This document shows, in pieces, positions 41,445-49,937 of a stretch of DNA of 64,000 bases; the stretch's first letter is position 1, and every line of letters begins with the position of its first letter. This stretch comes from Streptomyces spinosisporus (lineage in GTDB: Bacteria; Actinomycetota; Actinomycetes; Streptomycetales; Streptomycetaceae), in the NCBI RefSeq assembly GCF_022698145.1, contig NZ_JALDAX010000003.1:124001-188000 (forward strand), written 5' to 3'. The notes beneath the pieces were generated by a model. That model was not told the origin of the DNA, did no database searches, and was given only the letters and a program-made list of their open reading frames with translations. The translations under genes were made by a program, and so were the position numbers.

Positions 41445-44267
41445 TCACTCCTCGGGGGTGAGGCGGGAGGCCAGTTCCGTACGGGAGTTGATGCCGAGCT
41501 TGGCATAGACGTTGCCCAAGTGGTACTCGATGGTCTTGACGCTGAGCACCAGCTCCCGGGCGATCCGGCGGTTGGTCAGCCCGCGGGTCGCCAGATTCGC
41601 CACGGTGAGTTCCTGAGGCGTGAGCATGACGTGGTGGGCCTCCTGATGGTCTGTCATCCGCCGTCCGCAGGCCGCGAGTTCAGTGGTGCAGCGTTCCAGG
41701 AAGGGGTCCGCCCCGAGCCGCCGGAACGCCTCCCAGGCGGCCTCCAGCTGGGCGACCGCCGGACCGCGCCGTCCGGCACGGCGCAGGAACGTACCGAACG
41801 CGAGTCGTGACAGCGCCTGTTCCCAGCAGGGTTCACCCCGCGCGCAGTGGTCCAGGGCCGCGCGGAAGGACGCCTCCGCCGCGTCGGCGTCGCCGCGGGC
41901 CGCCTCCAGCAGCCCGCGGCACCGGGCGGCCACGGCCTGGTCGAGCCAGCGGTCGAGTATGGCGGACCGCGCCTCGTAGGGCGGCAGTACGGTTCCGGCC
42001 TCGGCCAGCTGCCCCGTCCTGACGAGGGCCTCCGCAAGCAGCGGGCGCCATCCGACGATGCCCGGTTCGTCCAGGCCCGCACGGTGCGGAAAGCCGACGT
42101 CGAGCAGGGGACGCAGCGCGGCGATCGCGCCCTCGTGGTCGCCTCGGACGACTTGGACGTGGGCGAGCGCGACCGCGGCGAGGGCGGCGTCGTTGACGTC
42201 GCCGAGCCTGCGGGCGTACTCACCCGACAACCCCGCATGGCATCCGGCGGCGTCGAGGTCACCGCGGGCGGCCAGCGGCGGCGTCACCAGCGCGTGCACC
42301 AGGGCCAGGGTGGACGTCTGGTCGGTGTCCTCGGCGAGCGACACCGCCTGGGTGCCGTGGGTGACGGCGTCGTCCCACCGTCCCGAGCGGTACTCGGCAT
42401 CGGCGAGAAAGGCGAGCGAGGTGATCGTCAGCATGGGCAGTCCGACGACGCGGTGTGCGGCGGCGGCCTGGTCCAGGTCACGGCGTGCGGCGCGCAGGTT
42501 CCCTTCCCACAGGCGCAGCAGCCCGCGCGCCATCAGGCCCTCCAGTGCGGCGGGCGTCGTGCGCGGGCCCGTGGCCGGCAGGTGCGCGACGGACTGCACG
42601 GCCTCGTCGTGGCGGCCGTCGAAGGCCAGGCCGATGGCGAGGGAGTCGCGAAGGAAGGAGTGCCGCTTGACCGCCGGCACCTCCAGCCCGCGCCTGGCCC
42701 AGGTGACCGCTCCCCGGCCGTCGCCCTCCAGCCCGCGCCTGGCCCAGGTGACCGCTCCCCGGCCGTCGCCCTGGATCAGGTGCACCCATGCCAGTTGCTC
42801 CGCCGTGTATCCGGCCATCTCCACCGGTGTCCCCGCGTCGCAGGAGTCCCAGGCCGCGGTGAGTTCGTCGCGTGCCTTGTTGAGGTGCCCGGTGGTGAGT
42901 GCCAAGTGCCCCAGCACGTAGTGCTGTTCGGTACTCGGGGCGAGGGCACGGGCTTCCCGCTCGAGCTCGGCGGCCTGACTGATGTCACCGGCGAGCAGCA
43001 GGTACTCCATGGTCTGGAGGAACCACCGGGCCCGGGTGGAGCTGTCCGTGGCCAGCCGGGCGGCGGCACTCAGCGCGGAGGCGGCGGTGGACCACGCTCC
43101 CGTCCCGGCCTGCTCGCCCGCGAAGGCGGCGAGCTCGTCCGCGAGATCCGCGTCCGGTCCGGGAGCGGCGCGGGCCCGGTGGCGCAGTGACTGCGCGGGG
43201 TCGTCCGCCAGGCTCGCGGCCTGCTGGTGCAACTGGGAGCGCAGGGCGGGCCGCAGCCCCAGGTAGACGGCGGCTCGCGTCATTGGATGCGGAAACGCCA
43301 CGGTCGGTACGTCACCGGTCGTCCGCTCCTCCAACAGTTCCGCCTCCATGGCCTCCGCCAGGGCGTCGAGGGGTTCGGACACGGCGCCGATCCGGACGGC
43401 CAGGTGCAGCGGGGCGGACATACCCAACACACCGGTCGCCTCGATGAGGCGGCGTGCACCGGGGCCGCACAGGTCGAGACGGTCGCGGACCAGTTGTTCG
43501 TACGCCCGGGGCGCCGGCAGCACGGCGCTGCTCGCGGTGAAGACCTCGGCGGGGAACTGTCGGAGCAGGGCCTTGGTGTGCAACGGGTTGCCCCGGGTGT
43601 GCTCCCGCAGTCGTGTGGCCGCCCAGCGTGGCAGCGGGGCTCCGCCCAGCGCGGTGTTGAGTCCGTTGATCTCCCGCAGGCCGAGACCGTCGACGTGCAC
43701 CTTGAGGGTGTTGTCGTCGCCGAGGAGACGGCGTAGACCCGGCGGCAGTCGCGGCTCGTTCGGGTCGCGCAGTACCAGCACGGTCATCACCCGGTCCACG
43801 CGCAGCCGGCGCAGCGCGAAGGTGATGGCGTGCAGGGACGGCGTGTCGGCCCAGTGCGCGTCGTCGATGATCACGACGACAGGCGCTCGGTCCTGAGTGC
43901 GTCCTACGAGGTCGAGCAGGCCGGACCCCACGGCGACCGGATCCGGCACCGCGGCGCCGGGCCGCAGACTGCGGTCGAGTCCGAGCAGAGGTGGTTCCAG
44001 GTCGTCGGTGACGTGCGCCAACAGCTGGGCCACCACGGCGTACGGCAGGTGTGTCTCGTTCTCCTCGCCGCTTGCCTCCAGCACGCAGGAGCCCGGGCCG
44101 AGACCCACGAGGAACTGCCGTACCAGAGAGGTCTTGCCTATGCCGGCCGGGCCGTCGACCATCACCACCTGCGGCTCGCTGTTCGCGGCCCGCTTCAGCC
44201 GTGCGCTCAGCCAGGACAGCTGCTCCTGTCGGCCGAGGAATAACGCTCCCACCCGGTGTTCCGACAT
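41445..44267 (-). CDS. LAL-family (MalT-like) LuxR regulator
   Basis: 940 residues from the ATG at 44267. The N-terminal AAA-type ATPase has Walker A D-G-P-A-G-I-G-K-T-S near 37-46 and Walker B V-V-V-I-I-D-D-A-H-W-A-D near 130. TPR-like helices span about 400-860. The C-terminal LuxR helix-turn-helix has L-T-P-Q-E-L-T-V-A-N-L-A-T-R-G-L-T-N-R-R-I-A-R-E-L, then S-V-K-T-I-E-Y-H-L-G-N-V-Y-A-K-L-G-I. A 45-bp tandem duplication adds 15 residues in the TPR region. It is convergent with the metalloprotease gene (22 bp apart), so it may regulate it, but such activators often act elsewhere. Confidence 0.9.
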   Translation of the reverse strand: MSEHRVGALFLGRQEQLSWLSARLKRAANSEPQVVMVDGPAGIGKTSLVRQFLVGLGPGSCVLEASGEENETHLPYAVVAQLLAHVTDDLEPPLLGLDRSLRPGAAVPDPVAVGSGLLDLVGRTQDRAPVVVIIDDAHWADTPSLHAITFALRRLRVDRVMTVLVLRDPNEPRLPPGLRRLLGDDNTLKVHVDGLGLREINGLNTALGGAPLPRWAATRLREHTRGNPLHTKALLRQFPAEVFTASSAVLPAPRAYEQLVRDRLDLCGPGARRLIEATGVLGMSAPLHLAVRIGAVSEPLDALAEAMEAELLEERTTGDVPTVAFPHPMTRAAVYLGLRPALRSQLHQQAASLADDPAQSLRHRARAAPGPDADLADELAAFAGEQAGTGAWSTAASALSAAARLATDSSTRARWFLQTMEYLLLAGDISQAAELEREARALAPSTEQHYVLGHLALTTGHLNKARDELTAAWDSCDAGTPVEMAGYTAEQLAWVHLIQGDGRGAVTWARRGLEGDGRGAVTWARRGLEVPAVKRHSFLRDSLAIGLAFDGRHDEAVQSVAHLPATGPRTTPAALEGLMARGLLRLWEGNLRAARRDLDQAAAAHRVVGLPMLTITSLAFLADAEYRSGRWDDAVTHGTQAVSLAEDTDQTSTLALVHALVTPPLAARGDLDAAGCHAGLSGEYARRLGDVNDAALAAVALAHVQVVRGDHEGAIAALRPLLDVGFPHRAGLDEPGIVGWRPLLAEALVRTGQLAEAGTVLPPYEARSAILDRWLDQAVAARCRGLLEAARGDADAAEASFRAALDHCARGEPCWEQALSRLAFGTFLRRAGRRGPAVAQLEAAWEAFRRLGADPFLERCTTELAACGRRMTDHQEAHHVMLTPQELTVANLATRGLTNRRIARELVLSVKTIEYHLGNVYAKLGINSRTELASRLTPEE
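42681..42770. repeat. Perfect 45-bp tandem duplication inside the LAL gene
   Basis: 42681-42725 and 42726-42770 are identical. They encode two consecutive copies of G-D-G-R-G-A-V-T-W-A-R-R-G-L-E in frame. Zero divergence indicates a very recent event, or slippage-prone DNA. Confidence 0.92.
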
Positions 44268-44433
44268 GGCGTCCCCCCGAGTATCCCGATGCCTGCAATT
44301 CTGTCGGAAAGAGGGGGACTTCGCTGGGGGCGTGCCGCAACCCGACGGGCCTCGCGGTGCCACCGCCGCCCCGGTACCGGTCTCTCGTAGGCTGGGGAGC
44401 AGCGGATGCTCAGGCCCACGGAGGGAGCCCGCC

Positions 44434-45327
44434 ATGTCCGGCTGGAACACCGACGGCATCCCCGACCAGAGCGGCCGCGTCGCCGTCGTGACGGGGGCGA
44501 ACAGTGGGCTCGGGTACGTCGCCGCGCGGGAGCTGGCGTGCAAGGGGGCGCGGGTGGTGCTCGCGTGCCGGAGTGAGGTGCGGGGGAGGGGTGCGGTCGA
44601 ACGTCTTCAGGGTGAAGTGCCGGGCTCGGCAGTGGAGTTGGCTCGACTCGACCTCGGGGACCTGCGCTCCGTACGGGAGTTCGCGGACCGCTTCTCCTAC
44701 GACCGTCTCGACCTGCTCGTCAACAACGCCGGTGTGATGGCGCTGCCGTACGGAACGACCGCGGACGGCTTCGAGACGCAGTTCGGGGTCAACCACCTCG
44801 GCCACTTCGCGCTCACCGGACTGCTGCTGCCCGCCCTGCTCGCCACACCCGGCGCCCGCGTCGTGACCGTCTCCAGCGAGATGCACGCCCTGTCCAACAT
44901 CGACATCGGCGACCTCAACAGCGGGCGCCGCTACCGCCGTTGGATCGCCTACGGCCGCTCCAAGACCGCCAACCTGCTCTTCACACACGAGTTCGCACGC
45001 AGGCTGGCGGCGCACGGCGCGGACGTGCTGGCGGTCGCGGCCCACCCCGGCTACGCGGCCACCAACCTCCAGGGCACCGCGCCCCGGATGGAGGGCCGCA
45101 GGCTCGCCGGCCGGGTGATGGCCCTCGGCAACAAGCTCTTCGCCCAGTCGGCAGAAACGGGCGCACTGCCCATCCTGTACGCCGCCACAGCCCCCAACGT
45201 GCGCCCCGACTCCTTCACCGGCCCCTCCTTCATGATGTGGCGCGGCTCCCCCGCCCCGTCCTGGCGCGCGTCGTGGACCCTCAACGACACGATGGGGAAC
45301 GGCTCTGGGCTGCGTCCGAGCAACTGA
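44434..45327 (+). CDS. SDR-family oxidoreductase (probable C-terminal frameshift)
   Basis: 297 residues from the ATG at 44434 (ribosome-binding site GGAGGG). T-G-A-N-S-G-L-G at about 21-28, N-N-A-G-V near 96, S-S-E-M-H near 149, and catalytic Y-G-R-S-K near 171 identify the retinol-dehydrogenase/protochlorophyllide-reductase-like SDR group. The last residues N-G-S-G-L-R-P-S-N do not look native. The +1 frame continues E-R-L-W-A-A-S-E-Q-L-T-G-V-A-Y-D-R-L-K-A to a stop at 45359, the usual end of this family, so one G appears lost in the run at 45294-45297. Catalytic residues are intact. Substrate unknown. Confidence 0.88.
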   Translation: MSGWNTDGIPDQSGRVAVVTGANSGLGYVAARELACKGARVVLACRSEVRGRGAVERLQGEVPGSAVELARLDLGDLRSVREFADRFSYDRLDLLVNNAGVMALPYGTTADGFETQFGVNHLGHFALTGLLLPALLATPGARVVTVSSEMHALSNIDIGDLNSGRRYRRWIAYGRSKTANLLFTHEFARRLAAHGADVLAVAAHPGYAATNLQGTAPRMEGRRLAGRVMALGNKLFAQSAETGALPILYAATAPNVRPDSFTGPSFMMWRGSPAPSWRASWTLNDTMGNGSGLRPSN

Positions 45328-45408
45328 CCGGGGTGGCGTACGACCGCCTGAAGGCGTGAACCTGCCTCCGCTCCCGGGGCGTGACCTGTCAGACCGTGGT
45401 GTGCCCCG

Positions 45409-46176
45409 TCACGCCGTTGCGCCGCTGTCCACCACCAAGTCCGTACCGACCACCGAGGAGGCGTCGGTCGAGGCCAGGTAGAGGACTGCGGCGGCGATCT
45501 CGTGGGTGGTGGAGACTCGGCCGAGGGGGAGGGTTGCCTTTGCGCGGGCCTCGCGGTCGGCTTCTGTTTCGCCGGGGCGTAGGGACATGGGGGTTTCCAC
45601 GGCGCCGGGGCTGACGGCGTTGATGCGTACGCCCTCGCCGATGTGGTCGCGGGCCGCGGCTCTGGTCAGGGCGGAGACGGCGGCCTTGGAGGCGGCGTAG
45701 GCGGCGGCGCCCGGCACGCGCGTGTGCGCGCCGAAGGTGGAGGCGATGTTGACGATGGCCCCGCCCGTCGGCTGGGTGCGCATCCGGCGTATCTGGGCCC
45801 GCAGAGCCAGGAAGACGCCGGTGACGTTCGTGTCGAGCTGGGTGTGCCAGTCGGCCTCCGAGAGGTCGGCCAGCGGGGCGCCGCCCCGGAAGACGCCCGC
45901 GTTGTTCACCGCCACGTCGAGCGTGCCGAAGGCGTCCACGGCGGCGTCCACCAGTGCCTGGGCGTCCGCGGCGTCGGACACGTCCCCCGTCACCGCGAGC
46001 GCCTTGCCGCCCCGGTCCTCGATCAGCCGGACCGTCTCGTCGAGCGGCTCCCTGCGCCGCCCGGCCACGACGACTCGCGCCCCCTCGTCCGCGAAAGCGA
46101 GCGCGATCGCCCGCCCGATGCCGGAACCGGCACCGGTGACGAGAGCGGTTCTGCCGGTGAAGCGGCTGCTTGTCAT
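45409..46176 (-). CDS. SDR-family oxidoreductase
   Basis: 255 residues. T-G-A-G-S-G-I-G-R-A-I-A at about 14-25, G-D-V-S-D near 63, N-N-A-G-V near 90, I-A-S-T-F-G near 142, Y-A-A-S-K near 158, and S-P-G-A-V-E-T near 188: a classical FabG-like SDR with NAD(P) specificity suggested by the A-G-R-R-R after beta-2. It lies downstream of a TetR gene on the same strand, with a TetR-type operator (46259) and a heptanucleotide repeat in its leader. TetR-controlled SDRs of this kind are common; substrate unknown. Confidence 0.9.
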   Translation of the reverse strand: MTSSRFTGRTALVTGAGSGIGRAIALAFADEGARVVVAGRRREPLDETVRLIEDRGGKALAVTGDVSDAADAQALVDAAVDAFGTLDVAVNNAGVFRGGAPLADLSEADWHTQLDTNVTGVFLALRAQIRRMRTQPTGGAIVNIASTFGAHTRVPGAAAYAASKAAVSALTRAAARDHIGEGVRINAVSPGAVETPMSLRPGETEADREARAKATLPLGRVSTTHEIAAAVLYLASTDASSVVGTDLVVDSGATA

Positions 46177-46183
46177 GATCTCC

Positions 46184-46232
46184 CCTGATCCCTGATCCCT
46201 GATCCCTGATCCCTGATCCCTGATCCCTGATC
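46184..46232. repeat. Seven perfect CCTGATC heptamers in the SDR leader
   Basis: Seven uninterrupted copies of CCTGATC starting 8 bp from the SDR start codon, followed by degenerate copies (CCCTGATCT, CTGATTA) up to the TetR-type operator. The array lies in the 5'-UTR, where length changes by slippage would alter the spacing between promoter, ribosome-binding site and start. The leader otherwise has only a weak GGGGAGAT ribosome-binding site on the minus strand. Confidence 0.92.
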
Positions 46233-46258
46233 TGGTCTCTGCCCTGATCTCTGATTAT

Positions 46259-46273
46259 TGACCGAACGGTTCA
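46259..46273. promoter_or_regulatory. TetR-type operator upstream of the SDR gene
   Basis: TGACCGAACGGTTCA, an imperfect palindrome (ACCG..CGGT core), in the 141-bp TetR-SDR gap. Its reverse complement shares GAAC-N2-TCGGTCA with the site at 46924-46938 upstream of the TetR gene, indicating one regulator at both. Confidence 0.65.
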
Positions 46274-46317
46274 GTATTTGCCCAATAAAAAGCGCCCCCC
46301 GCTGCGCGAGAGGCACC

Positions 46318-46902
46318 TCAGTCCAGTAGCGCCAGCGCCTGCTCCGCCGCGTCCCGGACGCGGGTCGGGTCGGTGGAGGCCTTGCCGACCACTCGAAGGC
46401 CCTGGAGCAGCACCAGGAGCATGCGGGCGAGTGTGAGGGGGTCCCGCTCCGCGGGCAGCTCGCCCTGGGCCTGGGCGCGGATCAGTGCCGAGTGCAGGAC
46501 GGCTTCGAGCTGGTCCCAGTTGCGCTCCACGTGCCGCGCGGCGGCCGCGTCGTGCGGGGCGAGTTCGCTCGCCGTGTTGGTGACCAGGCAGCCGTTCGCC
46601 CGCAGTTGTTCGTCGGACGCCTCGGTGGCGTAGCGCCGTACGACGGACCGTACGGCGGGCAGCGCCGGCCCCGGCTGGGACAGCTCGCGCAGGATCGGCG
46701 GGAGCCCGGCCCGGTCGTAGCGCTCCAGCGCCTTCAGGTACAGCTCGTGCTTGTTGCCGAAGGTCGCGTAGATGCTGGCGCGGCCGATGCCGAGCCGCTC
46801 CACCAGGTCGGACATCGACGTCGCCTCGTAGCCGCGCTGCCAGAACAGCTCCAGGGCTGCCTGCAGCGCGGCGTCCGGATCGAACTCCTTGGTCCTGGCC
46901 AC
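46318..46902 (-). CDS. TetR/AcrR-family regulator
   Basis: 194 residues. DNA-binding domain at about 9-56: A-L-Q-A-A-L-E-L-F-W-Q-R-G-Y-E-A-T-S-M-S-D-L-V-E-R-L-G-I-G-R-A-S-I-Y-A-T-F-G-N-K-H-E. The C-terminal domain includes N-G-C-L-V-T-N-T-A-S-E-L near 102, typical of the AcrR/TetR_C_11-like subgroup that senses small electrophiles or aromatic compounds. Related operators before itself and before the SDR gene suggest autorepression and SDR control. Confidence 0.9.
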   Translation of the reverse strand: MARTKEFDPDAALQAALELFWQRGYEATSMSDLVERLGIGRASIYATFGNKHELYLKALERYDRAGLPPILRELSQPGPALPAVRSVVRRYATEASDEQLRANGCLVTNTASELAPHDAAAARHVERNWDQLEAVLHSALIRAQAQGELPAERDPLTLARMLLVLLQGLRVVGKASTDPTRVRDAAEQALALLD

Positions 46903-46923
46903 GTACCGCAGCCTAGGTCTTAT

Positions 46924-46938
46924 CAGAACGATCGGTCA
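46924..46938. promoter_or_regulatory. TetR-type operator upstream of the TetR gene
   Basis: CAGAACGATCGGTCA, with an AACGATCGGT core, 22 bp before the TetR start. It matches the SDR-side site in ten of fifteen positions by eye. Confidence 0.6.
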
Positions 46939-46956
46939 AGAATGGCAGGGGAAGGG

Positions 46957-47307
46957 CTATGCCGCCCGCACCTCGTACGTCGCCACCCGTACCGTCTCGT
47001 CGTCCAGGCACTGCCCCGACAGCAGGTCGAAGCGCTGCTTCAGCAGGGGCGAGGCGACGAACGGGCGGCCCCGGTGGGTCCCGGTCAGGCCGCGGGAGAG
47101 GACCGCCGCGCCGCCGAAGGGGTCGCGGTTGTCGATCGCGTACAGATTGCCGCCGCGGTCGCGGAACAGCGCGGCCTGGCGGCCGTCGGGCAGCAGCGCG
47201 GCAACCCCACGGCCCGGGACCAGCTGAGTGAGGTCGCAGACCTCCAACCAGCCGTCCTGCAGCTGGAGTTGGATCTTCAGGTCGGTCGTCTCGGGTGCCA
47301 GGGTCAT
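46957..47307 (-). CDS. nirD: Nitrite reductase small subunit NirD
   Basis: 116 residues from the ATG at 47307. A Rieske-like fold without cluster cysteines: W-L-E-V-C-D-L-T-Q-L-V-P-G-R-G-V-A-A-L, then A-L-F-R-D-R-G-G-N-L-Y-A-I-D-N-R-D-P-F-G-G-A-A-V-L-S-R-G-L and P-L-L-K-Q-R-F-D-L. It is the accessory subunit of assimilatory NAD(P)H-nitrite reductase. Its start overlaps the nirB stop (ATGA), so translation is coupled. Last gene of the reductase-nirB-nirD operon. Confidence 0.94.
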   Translation of the reverse strand: MTLAPETTDLKIQLQLQDGWLEVCDLTQLVPGRGVAALLPDGRQAALFRDRGGNLYAIDNRDPFGGAAVLSRGLTGTHRGRPFVASPLLKQRFDLLSGQCLDDETVRVATYEVRAA

Positions 47308-49937
47308 CGCTGGGCGCTTCCTTCCAGGAGGTCGGCCGGGTTCTCGGTGGTGCGCATGCCGATGGACAGCAGCGGCAGATCGGGCTTGACCTGGTCGCGT
47401 TCCGGAACGAAGCCGACGACCGGGTCGGGGGTGTCGGGCGCGTTCACGAAGGACACGAACCGGGCGAGCCGTTCGGGGCTGTTGATGGTGGTCGCCCACT
47501 CGTCGGCGTAGTTCGCCACGTGCGCCGCCATCAGGGACTCCAGCTCCTCGCAGATCCCGAGGGAGTCCTCCACCACCACGTCCCGTACGTGGTCCAGGCC
47601 GCCGGGGATGCGCTCCAGCCAGGTCGAGGTGCGCTCGAGGCGGTCGGCGGTGCGGATGTAGAACATCAGGAACCGGTCGATGAGGCGGACCAGTTCGGCG
47701 TCGGACAGGTCCTGGGCGAGCAGGTCCGCGTGGCGCGGGGTCGCGCCGCCGTTGCCGCCGACGTAGAGGTTCCAGCCGTTGGAGGTGGCGATGACGCCGA
47801 AGTCCTTCGACTGGGCCTCGGCGCACTCGCGGGCGCACCCGGAGACCGCGGACTTGAGCTTGTGCGGCGACCTGAGCCCCCGGTAGCGCAGCTCCAGGTC
47901 GATCGCCATGCGGACGGAGTCCTGGACGCCGTAGCGGCACCAGGTCTGGCCCACACAGGACTTCACGGTGCGCAGCGCCTTGCCGTACGCGTGGCCCGAC
48001 TCGAAGCCGGCGTCCACCAACCGCATCCAGATCAGCGGCAGTTGCTCGACCCGCGCACCGAACATGTCGATCCGCTGACCACCGGTGATCTTCGTGTAGA
48101 GCCCGAAGTCGCGGGCGATCTCACCGATCGTGATCAGGCCCTCGGGGGTGATCTCACCGCCGGGGATGCGCGGCACGACCGAGTACGAGCCGTTCTTCTG
48201 CAGGTTGGCCAGGAAGTGGTCGTTGCTGTCCTGCAGCGCCGCCTGCTCGCCGTCCAGGACGTAGCCGCTCGCGCCGATCGTCGGGGCGAGGGAGGCGATG
48301 ATCGAGCCGACGGCCGGCTTGCAGGTCTCGCAGCCGTCACCGCCCCGGGCGTCGTCGCGGCCGTAGCGGTCGAGCAGGTCCTGGTAGGTGTTGATGCGCA
48401 GGGCGAGGACGATCTCGTAGAGCTCCTCGCGGGTCTGTGAGAAGCAGCCGCACAGGCCCTTGTCGACCTCGACGCCGGACGCCTCCAGTTCGGCGGTGAC
48501 CAGCTGGCCGAGCACCTTGACGCAACTGCCGCACGTGGTACCGGCCTTGGTGCACTTCTTCACTTCGGGGACGGTGGTGCAGGAGTGCTCGGTGACGGCC
48601 GCGCGGATGGTGCCCTTGCGGACGTTGTTGCAGGAACAGATGATCGCGTCGTCCGGCAGCGCGGTCGGGCCCAGCTGCGCGGACTCACCGGCGCCCGCGG
48701 GCAGCACCAGCGACTCCGGCTTCACGGGCGGGACGGAGCCGGTGAAGGCCTTCAGGGTGCCGTACGCCTCCGCGTCGCCGACCAGGATGCCGCCGAGCAG
48801 CGTGCCGTCGCGGCCGATGACCAGCTTCTTGTACAGGCCCGCGCGGGAGTCGGAGTAGACGACGTCCAGGCAGTCCTCGGTGGCGCCGTGCGCGTCGCCG
48901 AAGGAGGCGACGTCCACGCCGAGGAGCTTGAGCTTGGTGGAGAGGTCCGCGCCGGTGAACGACGCCTCGTCCGCGGCGATCGTGGCCGCGGCCGTCTCCG
49001 CCTGCTCGTAACCGGGCGCCACCAGGCCGTACACCCGGCCGTCGGCGGCCAGCGCGCACTCGCCGATCGCGAAGACGTGCGGGTCGGCGACCGTACGGCA
49101 CTGCTCGTCGACGGTGATGCCGCCGCGCTCGCCGACGGTCAGGCCACAGTCGCGGGCGAGCTGGTCCCTCGGCCGCACACCGGCGCTGAACACCACCATG
49201 TCCGTGGCGAGTTCGGAGCCGTCGGACAGCTTCATGCCGGTGACGGCGCCGGCCTCGTCGACCACGACCTCCTGCGTGCCGACCCCCGTGTGCACGGTCA
49301 GGCCCATCTCCTCGATGGTGCGCAGCAGGGCCGCGCCACCGCCGTCGTCGACCTGCACCGGCATCAGCCGCGGTGCGAACTCCACGATGTGGGAGGTGAG
49401 TCCGAGTCCCTTGAGCGCCCCGGCCGCCTCCAGGCCGAGCAGACCGCCGCCGACCACCGCGCCGACCGTGGCCTTCTTGGCGTACTCCTCGATCGCGAGC
49501 AGGTCCTCGATGGTGCGGTAGACGAAGCAGCCGGTGGCGTCCTTGTTCGGGACCGGCGGCACGAAGGGGTAGGAGCCGGTGGCGAGGACGAGGGTGTCGT
49601 ACTCGAAGACCGCACCGGACCGGGCGGTGACCTTCCTCGCCGCGCGGTCGACGGAGACGGCCGGGTCGCCGACGTACAGCTCGATGCCGTGCGTGTCGAT
49701 GAACTCCCGGTCGGTCATGGAGAGTTCCTCGGGAGACCGGCCCGAGAAGTACGACGTGAGGGCCACGCGGTCGTAGGCGGGACGCGGCTCCTCGCAGAGC
49801 ACGACCACGCGGTGCGTGGCGGTCAGGCCGCGCTCGGCGAGCGCTTCGAGGAAGCGCTGGCCGACCATGCCGTGGCCGACGAGCACGATCGTGGGGGCGG
49901 CCTCCGTGGCCTCCGTGGCCTGCGGGGTGGCGGTCAT
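47304..49937 (-). CDS. nirB: Nitrite reductase [NAD(P)H] large subunit NirB
   Basis: 877 residues. FAD/NAD-binding start I-V-L-V-G-H-G-M-V-G-Q-R-F-L-E-A-L near 17-33, second Rossmann motif V-G-G-G-L-L-G-L-E-A-A. A BFD-like [2Fe-2S] region has I-I-C-S-C-N-N-V-R and K-C-T-K-A-G-T-T-C-G-S-C. The siroheme/[4Fe-4S] site is K-S-C-V-G-Q-T-W-C-R-Y-G with S-G-C-A-R-E-C-A-E-A-Q. It reduces nitrite to ammonium with six electrons. Full length for the family. Operon with the flavoprotein upstream and nirD downstream; the GlnR box at 51172 is expected to control it. Confidence 0.96.
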   Translation of the reverse strand: MTATPQATEATEAAPTIVLVGHGMVGQRFLEALAERGLTATHRVVVLCEEPRPAYDRVALTSYFSGRSPEELSMTDREFIDTHGIELYVGDPAVSVDRAARKVTARSGAVFEYDTLVLATGSYPFVPPVPNKDATGCFVYRTIEDLLAIEEYAKKATVGAVVGGGLLGLEAAGALKGLGLTSHIVEFAPRLMPVQVDDGGGAALLRTIEEMGLTVHTGVGTQEVVVDEAGAVTGMKLSDGSELATDMVVFSAGVRPRDQLARDCGLTVGERGGITVDEQCRTVADPHVFAIGECALAADGRVYGLVAPGYEQAETAAATIAADEASFTGADLSTKLKLLGVDVASFGDAHGATEDCLDVVYSDSRAGLYKKLVIGRDGTLLGGILVGDAEAYGTLKAFTGSVPPVKPESLVLPAGAGESAQLGPTALPDDAIICSCNNVRKGTIRAAVTEHSCTTVPEVKKCTKAGTTCGSCVKVLGQLVTAELEASGVEVDKGLCGCFSQTREELYEIVLALRINTYQDLLDRYGRDDARGGDGCETCKPAVGSIIASLAPTIGASGYVLDGEQAALQDSNDHFLANLQKNGSYSVVPRIPGGEITPEGLITIGEIARDFGLYTKITGGQRIDMFGARVEQLPLIWMRLVDAGFESGHAYGKALRTVKSCVGQTWCRYGVQDSVRMAIDLELRYRGLRSPHKLKSAVSGCARECAEAQSKDFGVIATSNGWNLYVGGNGGATPRHADLLAQDLSDAELVRLIDRFLMFYIRTADRLERTSTWLERIPGGLDHVRDVVVEDSLGICEELESLMAAHVANYADEWATTINSPERLARFVSFVNAPDTPDPVVGFVPERDQVKPDLPLLSIGMRTTENPADLLEGSAQR

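Noticed and set aside
46184..46232. CRISPR-like repeat array
   Set aside because: Heptamers are contiguous with no spacers; no cas gene is nearby. The same applies to the 52.5 kb array.
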